A program made the translations under genes and the position numbers. Below, in pieces: positions 7,831 through 15,638 of a DNA stretch of 64,000 nt. The notes beneath the pieces are model-generated. The model had not been told where the DNA came from. It saw only the letters and a list, made by a program, of their open reading frames with translations, and did not search any database. The first letter of the stretch is position 1. Each line of letters opens with the position of its first letter. The DNA is from Solibacillus faecavium (lineage in GTDB: Bacteria > Bacillota > Bacilli > Bacillales_A > Planococcaceae). The stretch spans positions 62,001 through 126,000 of the forward strand of contig NZ_JACSPZ010000008.1 in NCBI RefSeq assembly GCF_014836905.1, written 5' to 3'.

Positions 7831-8530
7831 ACCTCGTATTTTAGCAACAGATTTAGATAATACAATTGTTAGTGAAAAGGTATCCCACAAAGATCTTTGG
7901 GAAACGTTAGCACTGGAAAATACATCTCTTATATATATTACAGGAAGATATAAGCAGTCCGCGATGGATTTAATTGAGCGTGAACAACTGCCAAAACCGG
8001 ATATTTTAATATGCGATGTTGGCGCTTCTATTTATGTTGGTCCAAACTATGAGCTTGACGAAGATTGGGCACGCAATATTAAGCAAAATGATTTTGAACA
8101 GGTTAAAACAATAGCCACATCTATTGGAATTGCACGGCAGCCTATAAATACCCCATGGCGTCTTGCTTATTTTGCAGAGAGTAAGCAAGTTCAAATACTT
8201 AAAAAAACAGTCCAACAGCTTAATTTGGCAGTGGATATTGTGTTTAGCAGTGACAAAGACGTAGATATACTTCCTGCTAATATTAATAAAGGGTCTGCCC
8301 TCACATATATACTTAAAAAGTGCCAATATGAAGGAAAGGTTGTTGTAGCTGGTGATTCCGAAAATGATCTCAGTTTATTCAAACTCGGCTATCCAGCCAT
8401 TGCAGTTGGAAATGCTTGTGACGCTATTTTAAAGCTGCCAGAATCACAGCATATCCATTTTGCTACTGAACATGCAGCAGCTGGCGTTAAGGAAGTATGG
8501 ACTAAAATATACGGTCCATTACCTCAGTAG
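7796..8530 (+). CDS. HAD-family sucrose-6-phosphate phosphatase-like enzyme
   Basis: A 244-residue HAD phosphatase of the Cof/sucrose-phosphatase type. Motif I is ATDLDNTIV with the nucleophile and general acid Asp residues, motif II is ITGR, motif III includes Lys of INKGSAL, and motif IV is VVAGDSENDLSLF. SPP-family features include the cap between motifs II and III. The ATG at 7796 follows AAAGGAG by 5 bases and lies inside the end of the glycosyltransferase gene, so translation is coupled. The expected role is removal of phosphate from the synthase product, which drives disaccharide formation. Other sugar-phosphate substrates are possible. Confidence 0.78.
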   Translation: MNVKMPTYPYLKPRILATDLDNTIVSEKVSHKDLWETLALENTSLIYITGRYKQSAMDLIEREQLPKPDILICDVGASIYVGPNYELDEDWARNIKQNDFEQVKTIATSIGIARQPINTPWRLAYFAESKQVQILKKTVQQLNLAVDIVFSSDKDVDILPANINKGSALTYILKKCQYEGKVVVAGDSENDLSLFKLGYPAIAVGNACDAILKLPESQHIHFATEHAAAGVKEVWTKIYGPLPQ

Positions 8531-8632
8531 ATTAAATAATAGGTGACAAGCAGTTAGAGCAGTTAGTAGTTTCTTTCATTAAAAAATTATTTTGAACTAT
8601 AGGCAATTAAATAGGTCTCAATTGAATCCTTT

Positions 8633-8641
8633 CATACGTTA
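8633..8641 (+). promoter_or_regulatory. Possible sigma-K -10 element of cotD
   Basis: CATACGTTA fits the sigma-K -10 consensus CATAnnnTA and lies 36 bases before the cotD start. No clear -35 AC element is seen at the right distance, so the call is weak. Confidence 0.3.
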
Positions 8642-8677
8642 GTAAAGAAACATCAACATTATGGAAGGAGGATATAA

Positions 8678-9013
8678 TTGGTTAATAGAAACTGGTTTGA
8701 ATCATTTGATGATGAAAGCGTTCAAGCGTTCCAAGGTTTTGGGCAACAACTACCGGTCCAAACAGCTCCTACTCAATTTGGATCACCGCAAATGTCACCT
8801 ACAAGACATTATGTTCAAAGAAATGTAACGAATATGGTGGTGCCACATGTTCATCCATCTCATTTAACAACGGTTAACCAACAATACATTAATAATCAGC
8901 ATTATTTCCCACATACGGAATCCGTAAGACATGAATGCTATGAAACACATACAATGTGTGGAACACCATTTAGACCGGGCGGATGCGGCTGTTCAAAACG
9001 TAGAGGTTGGTAA
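8678..9013 (+). CDS. cotD: CotD-family inner spore coat protein
   Basis: A 111-residue polar protein rich in His, Asn, Gln and Thr. The segment PHVHPSHLTTVNQQYINNQHYFPHTES is the CotD signature, and the C-terminus has Cys residues in GGCGCSKRRGW that may be cross-linked. CotD is a structural protein of the inner spore coat made late in the mother cell. The TTG start at 8678 has a near-perfect GGAAGGAGG site 6 bases away. It is monocistronic, with a terminator at 9074. The gene shows that the organism forms endospores. Compared with B. subtilis CotD it is somewhat longer and has an extra N-terminal Gln-rich stretch. Confidence 0.85.
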   Translation: MVNRNWFESFDDESVQAFQGFGQQLPVQTAPTQFGSPQMSPTRHYVQRNVTNMVVPHVHPSHLTTVNQQYINNQHYFPHTESVRHECYETHTMCGTPFRPGGCGCSKRRGW

Positions 9014-9073
9014 TTAAAACTTCACTCCAAAAGTAAACGTCGTATAAGACATTTAATGTTTATTGAAAAATAT

Positions 9074-9114
9074 ATAATAGCACCGTCCAAATAGAGGATA
9101 GTGCTATTATTTTC
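9074..9114 (+). terminator. Terminator of cotD
   Basis: ATAATAGCAC (9074-9083) pairs with GTGCTATTAT (9101-9110) around a 17-base loop, followed by TTTTC. It begins 60 bases after the cotD stop. Confidence 0.75.
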
Positions 9115-9201
9115 AGTTGTATAAATTCCACCATATTTTGTATATTTTATTTACTTTATAAATACATTGAAAGAAAATAACTCATATAAGGAGAAATTAT
9201 T

Positions 9202-10284
9202 ATTCCAAAAATCGCTTCAGTTAGTTCATATAAACCGCCATTCACGTTAGCTCAATCTAATATTGAGCAACTAACGAAAGAGCTTTTTCAACATAAGATT
9301 TCAAGACTAGATCGTTTATTAAAGGTTTTTGAAAATGGTGAAATAAAGACACGTAATTTCTGTGTTCCACCAGATTGGTATCGAGAAGAACATACTTTTG
9401 AAGAACGTAATGAGCTTTATATTCAGTTAGCTACAGAATATAGTGTGGAAGTAATTAAGAAATGTTTAACAAATCGATCGTTTTTAAAAGAGGATATTTC
9501 TACTGAAGATATCGATGCCATATTCTTTATTAGTAGTACAGGCATTTCTACGCCAAGTATAGAGGCGCGAGTAATGAATATCCTACCATTTTCAAATCAG
9601 CTTGTTAGAATCCCAATATGGGGATTAGGTTGTGCTGGTGGAGCATCGGGAATTAGTAGAGCGTTTGATTACTGCAAAGCTTATCCAGATGCAAAAGTGC
9701 TCGTAGTTTGTGTGGAACTATGCAGCCTCACGTTCCAAAAGGAAGACTATTCAAAAAGTAATTTAGTAGGAGCATCGTTATTTGCAGATGGTGCTGCTTG
9801 TGCTCTCGTATGTGGGGACAATGTAGAGTTTGGTCAGGATATATCAGTCCCTCATATTATTGGACGAGGCTCCAAATGGATGCCGGATTCTGAAGATGTA
9901 ATGGGTTGGGATGTTAAAAATAGTGGATTACATGTAGTATTTTCCAAAAACATACCCGTGATTATTTCAAAATGGCTAGGTCCGTTTATTCATGAGTTTT
10001 TAAATAATCATGACGTTTTACCCGAGCAAATCGATAATTTTGTTGCACATCCTGGTGGAAAAAAAGTTTTGCAAGCATATGAAGAGGCACTTCAGCTCAC
10101 ATCAGAGCATACAAATGTTTCACGTGAAATATTACAGGCTAATGGAAACATGTCATCGCCAACGGTACTTTATGTATTAGAGGAATATATGTTAAAGAAA
10201 AATAAGCAAAACACACTGGGTCTGTTAGTAGCTCTAGGTCCCGGCTTTAGTGGAGAAGTAGTTTTATTAGAATGGAGGGAGTAA
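9202..10284 (+). CDS. bpsA: Type III polyketide synthase BpsA-like, apparent ATT start
   Basis: A chalcone-synthase-fold enzyme that in B. subtilis makes alkylpyrones from long-chain acyl-CoA and malonyl-CoA. With the start at 9202 it has 360 residues. The catalytic triad is Cys144 (GLGCAGGASG), His283 (AHPGGKK) and Asn316 (GNMSS). The first in-frame ATG, GTG or TTG is the GTG at 9445, which would remove 81 residues that match the family (LDRLLKVFENGEIKTRNF, WYREEHTFEERN). An AAGGAG site at 9188-9193 lies 8 bases before ATT at 9202 (5 before the ATT at 9199), and the upstream stop TAA is at 9187. So an ATT start is the best reading. It is followed at once by bpsB. Confidence 0.88.
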   Translation: MPKIASVSSYKPPFTLAQSNIEQLTKELFQHKISRLDRLLKVFENGEIKTRNFCVPPDWYREEHTFEERNELYIQLATEYSVEVIKKCLTNRSFLKEDISTEDIDAIFFISSTGISTPSIEARVMNILPFSNQLVRIPIWGLGCAGGASGISRAFDYCKAYPDAKVLVVCVELCSLTFQKEDYSKSNLVGASLFADGAACALVCGDNVEFGQDISVPHIIGRGSKWMPDSEDVMGWDVKNSGLHVVFSKNIPVIISKWLGPFIHEFLNNHDVLPEQIDNFVAHPGGKKVLQAYEEALQLTSEHTNVSREILQANGNMSSPTVLYVLEEYMLKKNKQNTLGLLVALGPGFSGEVVLLEWRE

Positions 10285-10285
10285 A

Positions 10286-10801
10286 CTGTTTTTTTATTTA
10301 GTACTAGCTTTTATTATTATACAAAGATTAGTCGAACTGCTTATAGCCAAAAGAAATGAGAAATCTATGTTGGCGAAGGGGGCATATGAGGTTGGTGCTT
10401 CCCATTATCCATTCATGATTTTACTCCACGTGAGTTTCTTTGTAAGCCTTATAGTAGAGGTAATCTACTTTACAGGACAACTTACACCACATTATATTTT
10501 ATTGTTCATCTTTTTGTTACTACAATTACTAAGAGTATGGTGTTTAGCGTCACTAGGTCCATTTTGGAATACAAAAATTATAATCTTACCTGGAGCCAAT
10601 GTTGTTGTTAAAGGTCCCTATTCATATATTAGACATCCAAATTACTTAGTTGTCTGTTTGGAAATCGCTGTAATTCCACTCATGTTCCAAGCATATTTTA
10701 CAGCAATCTGCTTTACTATTTTAAATTTGATTATTCTCTCCATCCGTATTCCTTTAGAGGAAAAAGCTTTAAAAGAAGTAACAGACTATGGTTCCCAATA
10801 A
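10286..10801 (+). CDS. bpsB: Isoprenylcysteine methyltransferase-like protein BpsB, apparent CTG start
   Basis: A membrane methyltransferase of the ICMT family; B. subtilis BpsB (YpbQ) O-methylates the alkylpyrones made by BpsA. The signature KGPYSYIRHPNYLVV and the C-terminal RIPLEEKAL are present, with hydrophobic helices before and between them. The ATG at 10367 would delete the first helix. The frame is open back to 10271, and the segment FYLVLAFIIIQRLVELLIAKRNE looks genuine. The only start near the GGAGGGAG site (10274-10281) is CTG at 10286, with ideal spacing. It begins one base after the bpsA stop. With CTG the protein has 171 residues, the normal length. Confidence 0.82.
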   Translation: MFFYLVLAFIIIQRLVELLIAKRNEKSMLAKGAYEVGASHYPFMILLHVSFFVSLIVEVIYFTGQLTPHYILLFIFLLLQLLRVWCLASLGPFWNTKIIILPGANVVVKGPYSYIRHPNYLVVCLEIAVIPLMFQAYFTAICFTILNLIILSIRIPLEEKALKEVTDYGSQ

Positions 10802-10831
10802 ACCAAAATTTAAAAAAGCGGTAACAATCAA

Positions 10832-11074
10832 GAGGCTGGGACATAAGTAGAAATTTCTTTTTATAAGGGAAATACTCTTATTAAGAAATTGATATTATAT
10901 GAGTTGATTGGAGTGAAGGGGCGACTCCTGGGGAAACAGCGCGACGCCTGAGACTACAGGCTCAGGCCGTGCCCCCGGAAAGCGTCCCCGTAATGGAAAT
11001 CAATTCTGGCAGAAGCAGAAAAACATCTATTTTTTCTTTGAAAAAATAGATGTTTTTCGTTTTGTCCCAGGCTC
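10832..11074. repeat. Structured dispersed-type repeat with inverted ends
   Basis: The ends GAGGCTGGGACA (10832-10843) and TGTCCCAGGCTC (11063-11074) are inverted repeats with one mismatch. The core at 10904-11003 is GC-rich, unlike its surroundings, and folds: TTGATT/AATCAA outside, GGGGCG/CGTCCCC, and GCCTGAG/CTCAGGC inside. At 11018-11058 an 18-bp perfect hairpin precedes a T-rich stretch and could act as a terminator. Core strings such as GCGACTCCTG and CCCGGAAAGCG resemble a repeat family seen many times in Bacillales genomes. No ORF is present. It fills the gap 10802-11177 between bpsB and the dehydrogenase. Only one copy is in this window. Confidence 0.7.
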
Positions 11075-11177
11075 ATTTTTTATTTTATGTATAATTTTTT
11101 GACATCAGGGTAAATAACTTACAGATTGACTTTGTTGAAGTTCAAATCTAATACTTTATCCAACAGGAGGGGTCTTT

Positions 11178-12317
11178 TTGAAAGCAGTAACGTACCAAGG
11201 TGCCAAAAAAGTAGAAGTAAAAGAAGTTCCTGATGCAAAAATTGAAAAGCCAGATGACATTATTGTACGTATTACCTCTACGGCAATATGCGGATCAGAT
11301 CTCCATATTTATCGTGGGGCAATCCCAACTAGAGAAGATTTTGTTATTGGACATGAACCGATGGGAATCGTGGAAGAAGTCGGACCTGATGTGACGAAAG
11401 TAAAAAAAGGAGACCGAGTTGTTATTCCTTTTAATGTTGCATGCGGTGAATGCTTCTACTGCCAAAATCAGTTGGAAAGCCAATGTGACAATGCCAATGA
11501 AAATCCAGCTATTGATTCGGGTGCCTATTTTGGCTATACAGAGCGCTACGGCAATTTCCCAGGTGGACAGGCGGAATACCTCCGTGTACCGTACGGAAAC
11601 TTCATACCATTTAAAGTACCAGACAACTGTGAACTAGAAGATGAGGCATTACTGTTTATATCGGATGTATTGCCGACTGCCTATTGGAGTGTAGAGCATG
11701 CAGGAGTGAAAAAGGGCGATACAGTTATTGTATTAGGCTCAGGACCGATTGGATTAATGGTACAAAAATTTGCGTGGATGAAAGGTGCTAAACGTGTATT
11801 AGTAGTAGATCCTCTTTCATATCGTCTAGACCATGCAAAACGAATAAATAATGTTGAAATATTTAACTTTGATGATTTTGACGATGTAGGAAATCACCTT
11901 CATGAAATTACACATGGAGGAGCAGATGTAGTAATTGACTGTGTAGGGATGGACGGTAAAATGTCGCTTGTAGAGAAGGCACAGCAAAAACTGAAATTGC
12001 AAGGCGGAACATTGAGTGCGATTGATGTAGGGATAAAAGCTGTTAGAAAGTTTGGTACAATTCAGCTTACAGGTGTATATGGTTCAAAGTACAACATGTT
12101 CCCATTAGGCAATATATTTGAGCGCAATGTAACGGTGAAAATGGGTCAAGCACCTGCAATTCATTATAGTCCTATGCTGTATGAAATGGTTGCCGAAGGA
12201 AAGATTGATCCAACAGAGATTATTACGCATAAAGTGCCATTATCTGAAGCAAGTGAAGCCTATCAAAAGTTCCACGATCACGAAGATCAAAGCATTAAGT
12301 TTATATTAAAACCTTAA
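11178..12317 (+). CDS. Zinc-dependent alcohol dehydrogenase (MDR family)
   Basis: A 379-residue medium-chain dehydrogenase/reductase. The catalytic zinc site is CGSDLHIYRG with GHEPMGIVEEVG. The structural zinc cysteines lie in CGECFYCQNQLESQC. The nucleotide-binding motif is VLGSGPIGLMVQ. The long insertion after the structural zinc site and the sequence around it resemble glutathione-independent formaldehyde dehydrogenases and B. subtilis YycR/AdhB. The likely reaction is NAD(P)-dependent oxidation of an alcohol or aldehyde hydrate; the substrate is not determined. The TTG start at 11178 follows AGGAGGGG by 5 bases. It is monocistronic with a terminator at 12340. Confidence 0.85.
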   Translation: MKAVTYQGAKKVEVKEVPDAKIEKPDDIIVRITSTAICGSDLHIYRGAIPTREDFVIGHEPMGIVEEVGPDVTKVKKGDRVVIPFNVACGECFYCQNQLESQCDNANENPAIDSGAYFGYTERYGNFPGGQAEYLRVPYGNFIPFKVPDNCELEDEALLFISDVLPTAYWSVEHAGVKKGDTVIVLGSGPIGLMVQKFAWMKGAKRVLVVDPLSYRLDHAKRINNVEIFNFDDFDDVGNHLHEITHGGADVVIDCVGMDGKMSLVEKAQQKLKLQGGTLSAIDVGIKAVRKFGTIQLTGVYGSKYNMFPLGNIFERNVTVKMGQAPAIHYSPMLYEMVAEGKIDPTEIITHKVPLSEASEAYQKFHDHEDQSIKFILKP

Positions 12318-12339
12318 ATAAAGAGCTCTCTAATTGATG

Positions 12340-12380
12340 AATCACCTAATTGTTGCTATAGCAATGATTAGGTGATTTTT
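12340..12380 (+). terminator. Terminator of the alcohol dehydrogenase gene
   Basis: AATCACCTAAT (12340-12350) pairs perfectly with ATTAGGTGATT (12367-12377), with an inner TTGC/GCAA stem, followed by TTTTTA. Confidence 0.85.
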
Positions 12381-12459
12381 ATATAAAAACTATAGACGAA
12401 TTGATGCTCTTTTTCATGCTTCCATAGTATGATGGGATTATGTTGGAAAAGGAGTGAAT

Positions 12460-13107
12460 ATGTTAATGAAGAAATTTTATTGGATGTTTTTTATGGCCAT
12501 TTTAATGCTAGGGTTAGCTGCATGTGGTACTGAAACAACAGATAATACCGAGCAAGGAAGCGCGGAAGACTACACAGCTGCTATAACAGAAAATCCAATT
12601 GTGACAATTACGATGGAAAATGATGAGAAAATCGTTATTGAATTAGAGCCGAAAACTGCACCAAATACTGTGGCTAACTTTATTTCTCTTGTAGAAGAAG
12701 GATTTTATGATGGACTTATTTTTCATCGGGTCATTCCAGGATTTATGGTACAAGGTGGAGACCCAGACGGAACAGGTATGGGAGGCCCCGACTATTCAAT
12801 TAAAGGGGAATTTTCATCAAATGGATTTGAAAATACACTGACACATGAGCGTGGTGTTTTATCAATGGCTCGTACACAACAGCCGGATTCAGCAGGTTCT
12901 CAGTTCTTTATTATGGTTGAGGCGGCAACTCATTTAGATGGCGATTATGCATCTTTTGGTAAAGTCATTGAAGGGATGGAAGTTGTCGATAAAATCGTTG
13001 CAGTTGAGCGGGATGGTAGCGATAAACCTAAAGAAAATCAAATAATGAAAACTGTAGAAGTAGATACGAAAGGCTTTGATTATCCCGAGCCAGTTGTACA
13101 AAAATAG
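12460..13107 (+). CDS. Cyclophilin-type peptidyl-prolyl isomerase lipoprotein
   Basis: A cyclophilin with a lipoprotein signal peptide: MLMKK, a hydrophobic stretch and the lipobox LAAC, so it is anchored to the outer face of the membrane. The isomerase domain, about residues 45-195, has FHRVIPGFMVQGGDPDGTG, the catalytic Arg in HRV, and GSQFFIM. It is expected to speed proline isomerisation in secreted proteins. The ATG at 12460 is chosen because AAAGGAG at 12448-12454 lies 5 bases before it; a GTG two codons upstream overlaps that site. Cytoplasmic PpiB of B. subtilis lacks such a signal, so this is a distinct extracytoplasmic form. Confidence 0.9.
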   Translation: MLMKKFYWMFFMAILMLGLAACGTETTDNTEQGSAEDYTAAITENPIVTITMENDEKIVIELEPKTAPNTVANFISLVEEGFYDGLIFHRVIPGFMVQGGDPDGTGMGGPDYSIKGEFSSNGFENTLTHERGVLSMARTQQPDSAGSQFFIMVEAATHLDGDYASFGKVIEGMEVVDKIVAVERDGSDKPKENQIMKTVEVDTKGFDYPEPVVQK

Positions 13108-13108
13108 G

Positions 13109-13148
13109 AAAGAAGTGACCGGTTAATTTTAGTCGGTCACTTCTTTTT
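13109..13148. terminator. Bidirectional terminator
   Basis: AAAGAAGTGACCG (13109-13121) pairs perfectly with CGGTCACTTCTTT (13134-13146). There is a T run after it and a T-rich complement before it. It ends the cyclophilin gene, and the stop of the converging gene at 13137 lies within its right arm. Confidence 0.88.
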
Positions 13149-13880
13149 AAATTTTGCGGCAGCTATTAAGTATTCAGAAGGTAATATTAATAGTTGATTG
13201 ATATCATGAAATCCCTCGTTTTCTTGAAAGGCTTCTACAATTCGATAACCTATACAGTAGCCAATCCAAGGCGGTAGGTTTAAAGCAATATCTCCAAACA
13301 AATAAGCTCTATGTTCATGTAACCCCCGTATATGCAGGGCAGGGGCAAAATGGGAATTCCAATAGCTAATGGCTTCTTCCATAGAATAACGCTTCGTCCA
13401 TGAACTTATAGCGTACTCCCCAAATAAGCTTTCAACTGCATGCTCCGCTAACCCTTCCATAATTACAGAATCAAGTAATGTAGGAGGTTCTGAAATGAAG
13501 CGTCGCCTACAAATGTGGTGATATTCATGCGCAAGTAAGGCATGTAGCTCCTTTATCGTAATCCTTGAAGAAATAAATAAACAAATACCGAATGGGTAGG
13601 CGACGCCATTTTTTACAAAGCCATTTTTAATGGGCAAAATAGCAATGGGTACATCCGGTCCATCCCATGCAAGCATAAGTTGTTCAAATAATCTCTCAGC
13701 GATGTGCCAAAAATCTAATGTTAAGGGCAATTCGCCATTTTGAAGAAGACCTTGTTGTAACAACTCAAATTGAACAGCCTCGGGTGGTTGCTGAGGAAAA
13801 ATAGACTGTACAGAGTGATAGGCAAGTTGTTCGCGTTGATCGTTTTTTTCAAATAACATTTTTGTATCGAGAATTGGCAT
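13137..13880 (-). CDS. DUF2268 (YjaZ-like) predicted zinc metalloprotease
   Basis: A 247-residue protein without a signal peptide or clear membrane helix. It has the zincin motif HEYHH in LLAHEYHHICR (about residues 113-123) and a downstream glutamate in EGLAEH (about 140-145), the usual third ligand region. The C-terminal half has GYCIGYRIVEAF, typical of the DUF2268/YjaZ family. The family is annotated as predicted Zn-dependent protease, but no substrate is known. The ATG follows AGGAGGACATC. It converges on the cyclophilin gene and shares its terminator. Confidence 0.8.
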   Translation of the reverse strand: MPILDTKMLFEKNDQREQLAYHSVQSIFPQQPPEAVQFELLQQGLLQNGELPLTLDFWHIAERLFEQLMLAWDGPDVPIAILPIKNGFVKNGVAYPFGICLFISSRITIKELHALLAHEYHHICRRRFISEPPTLLDSVIMEGLAEHAVESLFGEYAISSWTKRYSMEEAISYWNSHFAPALHIRGLHEHRAYLFGDIALNLPPWIGYCIGYRIVEAFQENEGFHDINQLLILPSEYLIAAAKFKKK

Positions 13881-13982
13881 GATGTCCTCCTTTTTCTTTT
13901 AGTGTATGACTTAGACGATAGGCTCGTATGTGCTTAAAGCCTGAACATATAGTAGAAAAAAGTATGGAAGGGAGGTACACTG

Positions 13983-14231
13983 ATGAATCCACAAGATGCA
14001 TATAATTTATGCTGTCAATATCAAGGTAAGCGGGTGAGAATATCCGATAATTGCGGAAATACTCATGTTGGCCGGATTACAAAGGTCGACAATCGACAAG
14101 TTTGGATTATGCCTGATAATAATGGGTATGGTATAGGCTTTTGGGGCTTTGGGCCTGGTGCCGGCTTTGGCTATGGTATTGCATTAGGAGCAATTACTGG
14201 AATCGCATTAGCAGGACTATTCTTCATATAG
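13983..14231 (+). CDS. Small conserved-type protein with Gly-rich C-terminal membrane segment
   Basis: An 82-residue protein that I cannot assign. Residues 1-45 look like a small beta-barrel (GKRVRISDNCGNTHVGRITKVDNRQVWIMP), as in Sm- or KOW-like folds, with three Cys. Residues 46-62 are Gly/Phe/Tyr-rich. Residues 62-82 form a hydrophobic helix ending at the stop. Such short Gly-rich proteins occur in spore formers, so a coat or forespore role is possible but not shown. GGGAGG lies 7 bases before the ATG. It has its own terminator, shared with degV. Confidence 0.7.
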   Translation: MNPQDAYNLCCQYQGKRVRISDNCGNTHVGRITKVDNRQVWIMPDNNGYGIGFWGFGPGAGFGYGIALGAITGIALAGLFFI

Positions 14232-14240
14232 AATGAAAAA

Positions 14241-14273
14241 AAGCTGTCTTGGATTAACTTCCAGACAGCTTTC
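14241..14273. terminator. Bidirectional terminator
   Basis: AAAGCTGTCT (14241-14250) pairs with AGACAGCTTT (14264-14273), flanked by A and T runs on both sides. It separates the small membrane protein gene from the converging degV gene. Confidence 0.82.
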
Positions 14274-14283
14274 TTTGAGTATT

Positions 14284-15132
14284 TTATTTGTTATTTGTGA
14301 AGAAAATGGCGATAGTGCCACGCCCAACATGTGCCCCAATGACAGCCCCGATTGTTGTCGTTTCAATTGCCTTAGGTTGTAGGGCATCTTGAATGGCAGC
14401 CTTTACTTCGTGCATTAATTCTTCATCATTACTATGTGAAATACCAACGACTTTATTTGTAAAGTCGCCACCGCGATCTTTCATCAGTGCAATCATTCGT
14501 TGTGTAGCTTTTTTAAATCCACGTGTTTTTTCAAGCGGGATTAGCTTACCATCTTCCATATTTAGGATCGGTTTGATGTTTAGTAACCCACCCATAAAAG
14601 CACTTGATTTCGAAACACGCCCACCTTTTGCCAAATAATTTAAATCCCCAACAGTAAACAAATGCTCCATTGAATTTGCCATAGCTTTTAGTTGATCTAC
14701 CGCTTCTTCAAATCCGATACCCAATTTATTTAATCGAACTGCCTCTTTCACAACTAAACCTAAGCCGAAGGAAGCACACTTTGTATCAATAATAGCTAAT
14801 TTCAAGTTAGGATAATTTTCTAGTACTTGGTTTTTTGCGAGTATAGCTGTTTGGCATGTACCTGACAACTCTGATGAGAAGGCTAAATAGATACCTTCCT
14901 CTCCTGATTTTGCTAATTGTTCAAATGTGTTTAAAAAAACTTCCAATGAAACTTGTGATGTTTTTGGTTGTTCACCTTCACTAATGGCAGCGTATACTTG
15001 GTCTGTCGAAATGCCAATAATATCATCGTACTCAACGCCTCTTACTAATACACGTAGTGGGAAAAGATGAACATCTTCCTTATCAAAAAATGATTTAGAT
15101 AAGTCCGATCCACTATCTGCAAAAATTTTCAT
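14284..15132 (-). CDS. DegV family fatty-acid-binding protein
   Basis: DegV (FakB-like) proteins bind a fatty acid and, in many Firmicutes, present it to the kinase FakA for incorporation into phospholipid. The 282-residue length is typical. The N-terminus KIFADSGSDLS and the segments PKTSQVSLEVF, AFSSELSGTCQ and GVISH-like GISHSND are family features; the C-terminus has GAVIGAHVGRGTIAIFF. The ATG at 15132 is chosen because it aligns with the family start and follows AGGGGGATG; an ATG 24 codons upstream adds unrelated sequence. No fakA gene is nearby. It is monocistronic. Confidence 0.88.
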   Translation of the reverse strand: MKIFADSGSDLSKSFFDKEDVHLFPLRVLVRGVEYDDIIGISTDQVYAAISEGEQPKTSQVSLEVFLNTFEQLAKSGEEGIYLAFSSELSGTCQTAILAKNQVLENYPNLKLAIIDTKCASFGLGLVVKEAVRLNKLGIGFEEAVDQLKAMANSMEHLFTVGDLNYLAKGGRVSKSSAFMGGLLNIKPILNMEDGKLIPLEKTRGFKKATQRMIALMKDRGGDFTNKVVGISHSNDEELMHEVKAAIQDALQPKAIETTTIGAVIGAHVGRGTIAIFFTNNK

Positions 15133-15435
15133 AAACATCCCCCTAATCTCATTCAAATTTAATTTTAACTTGAATTTCTGTATTGAACTATTTATATTTG
15201 TCATGTCTTGCTCATAATATTTATCCTATTTCTCTATTATATGCAAAGAATGATGATTTACATTCTTACAAAATATTCTAATAATTTATCGAAGCTTCGC
15301 AAGTATATAATAGAAGGAAAAGAACATTCTTAATAAATATAACTTAAAAATATTGAAAAAAATACTCTGTAATTGTTAGAAAATAAAAATAATTTATATT
15401 CCTCTAATACGTAAATTGCTTAAAAATGTTAAAAG

Positions 15436-15510
15436 TCTTCTCGCAAATGTCAACCTTTTCATATGCGTACTTACAGCAATCTGTATATATTTTAATCTTT
15501 TCGCAATTGT
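15436..15510. promoter_or_regulatory. Direct repeat pair upstream of mqo
   Basis: TCTTCTCGCAAATGT (15436-15450) and TCTTTTCGCAATTGT (15496-15510) agree at 13 of 15 bases and are exactly 60 bases apart, about six helical turns. They lie in the 506-base gap 15133-15638. The remainder of the gap is AT-rich; a TATAAT at 15306-15311 and a CGAAGCTTCG palindrome at 15290-15299 are visible but not clearly functional. Confidence 0.4.
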
Positions 15511-15582
15511 GTTACACTACAATAAGGTAATAACAGATCTAGAATGAATGGACCCGCCTCCTTTTTTAGATTGTCGATAGTA

Positions 15583-15600
15583 AATTAGAGCGCTTACATT
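15583..15600 (-). promoter_or_regulatory. Candidate CcpA (cre) site upstream of mqo
   Basis: Read on the reverse strand the site begins AATGTAAGCGCT, which fits the first half of the cre consensus WWTGNAARCG; the second half has two mismatches. It lies about 40 bases before the mqo start. Carbon repression of TCA-cycle genes by CcpA is usual in Bacillales. Confidence 0.4.
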
Positions 15601-15638
15601 ATTCTAAAAATCTTAATATATATAAAGGGAAGGTAAAA

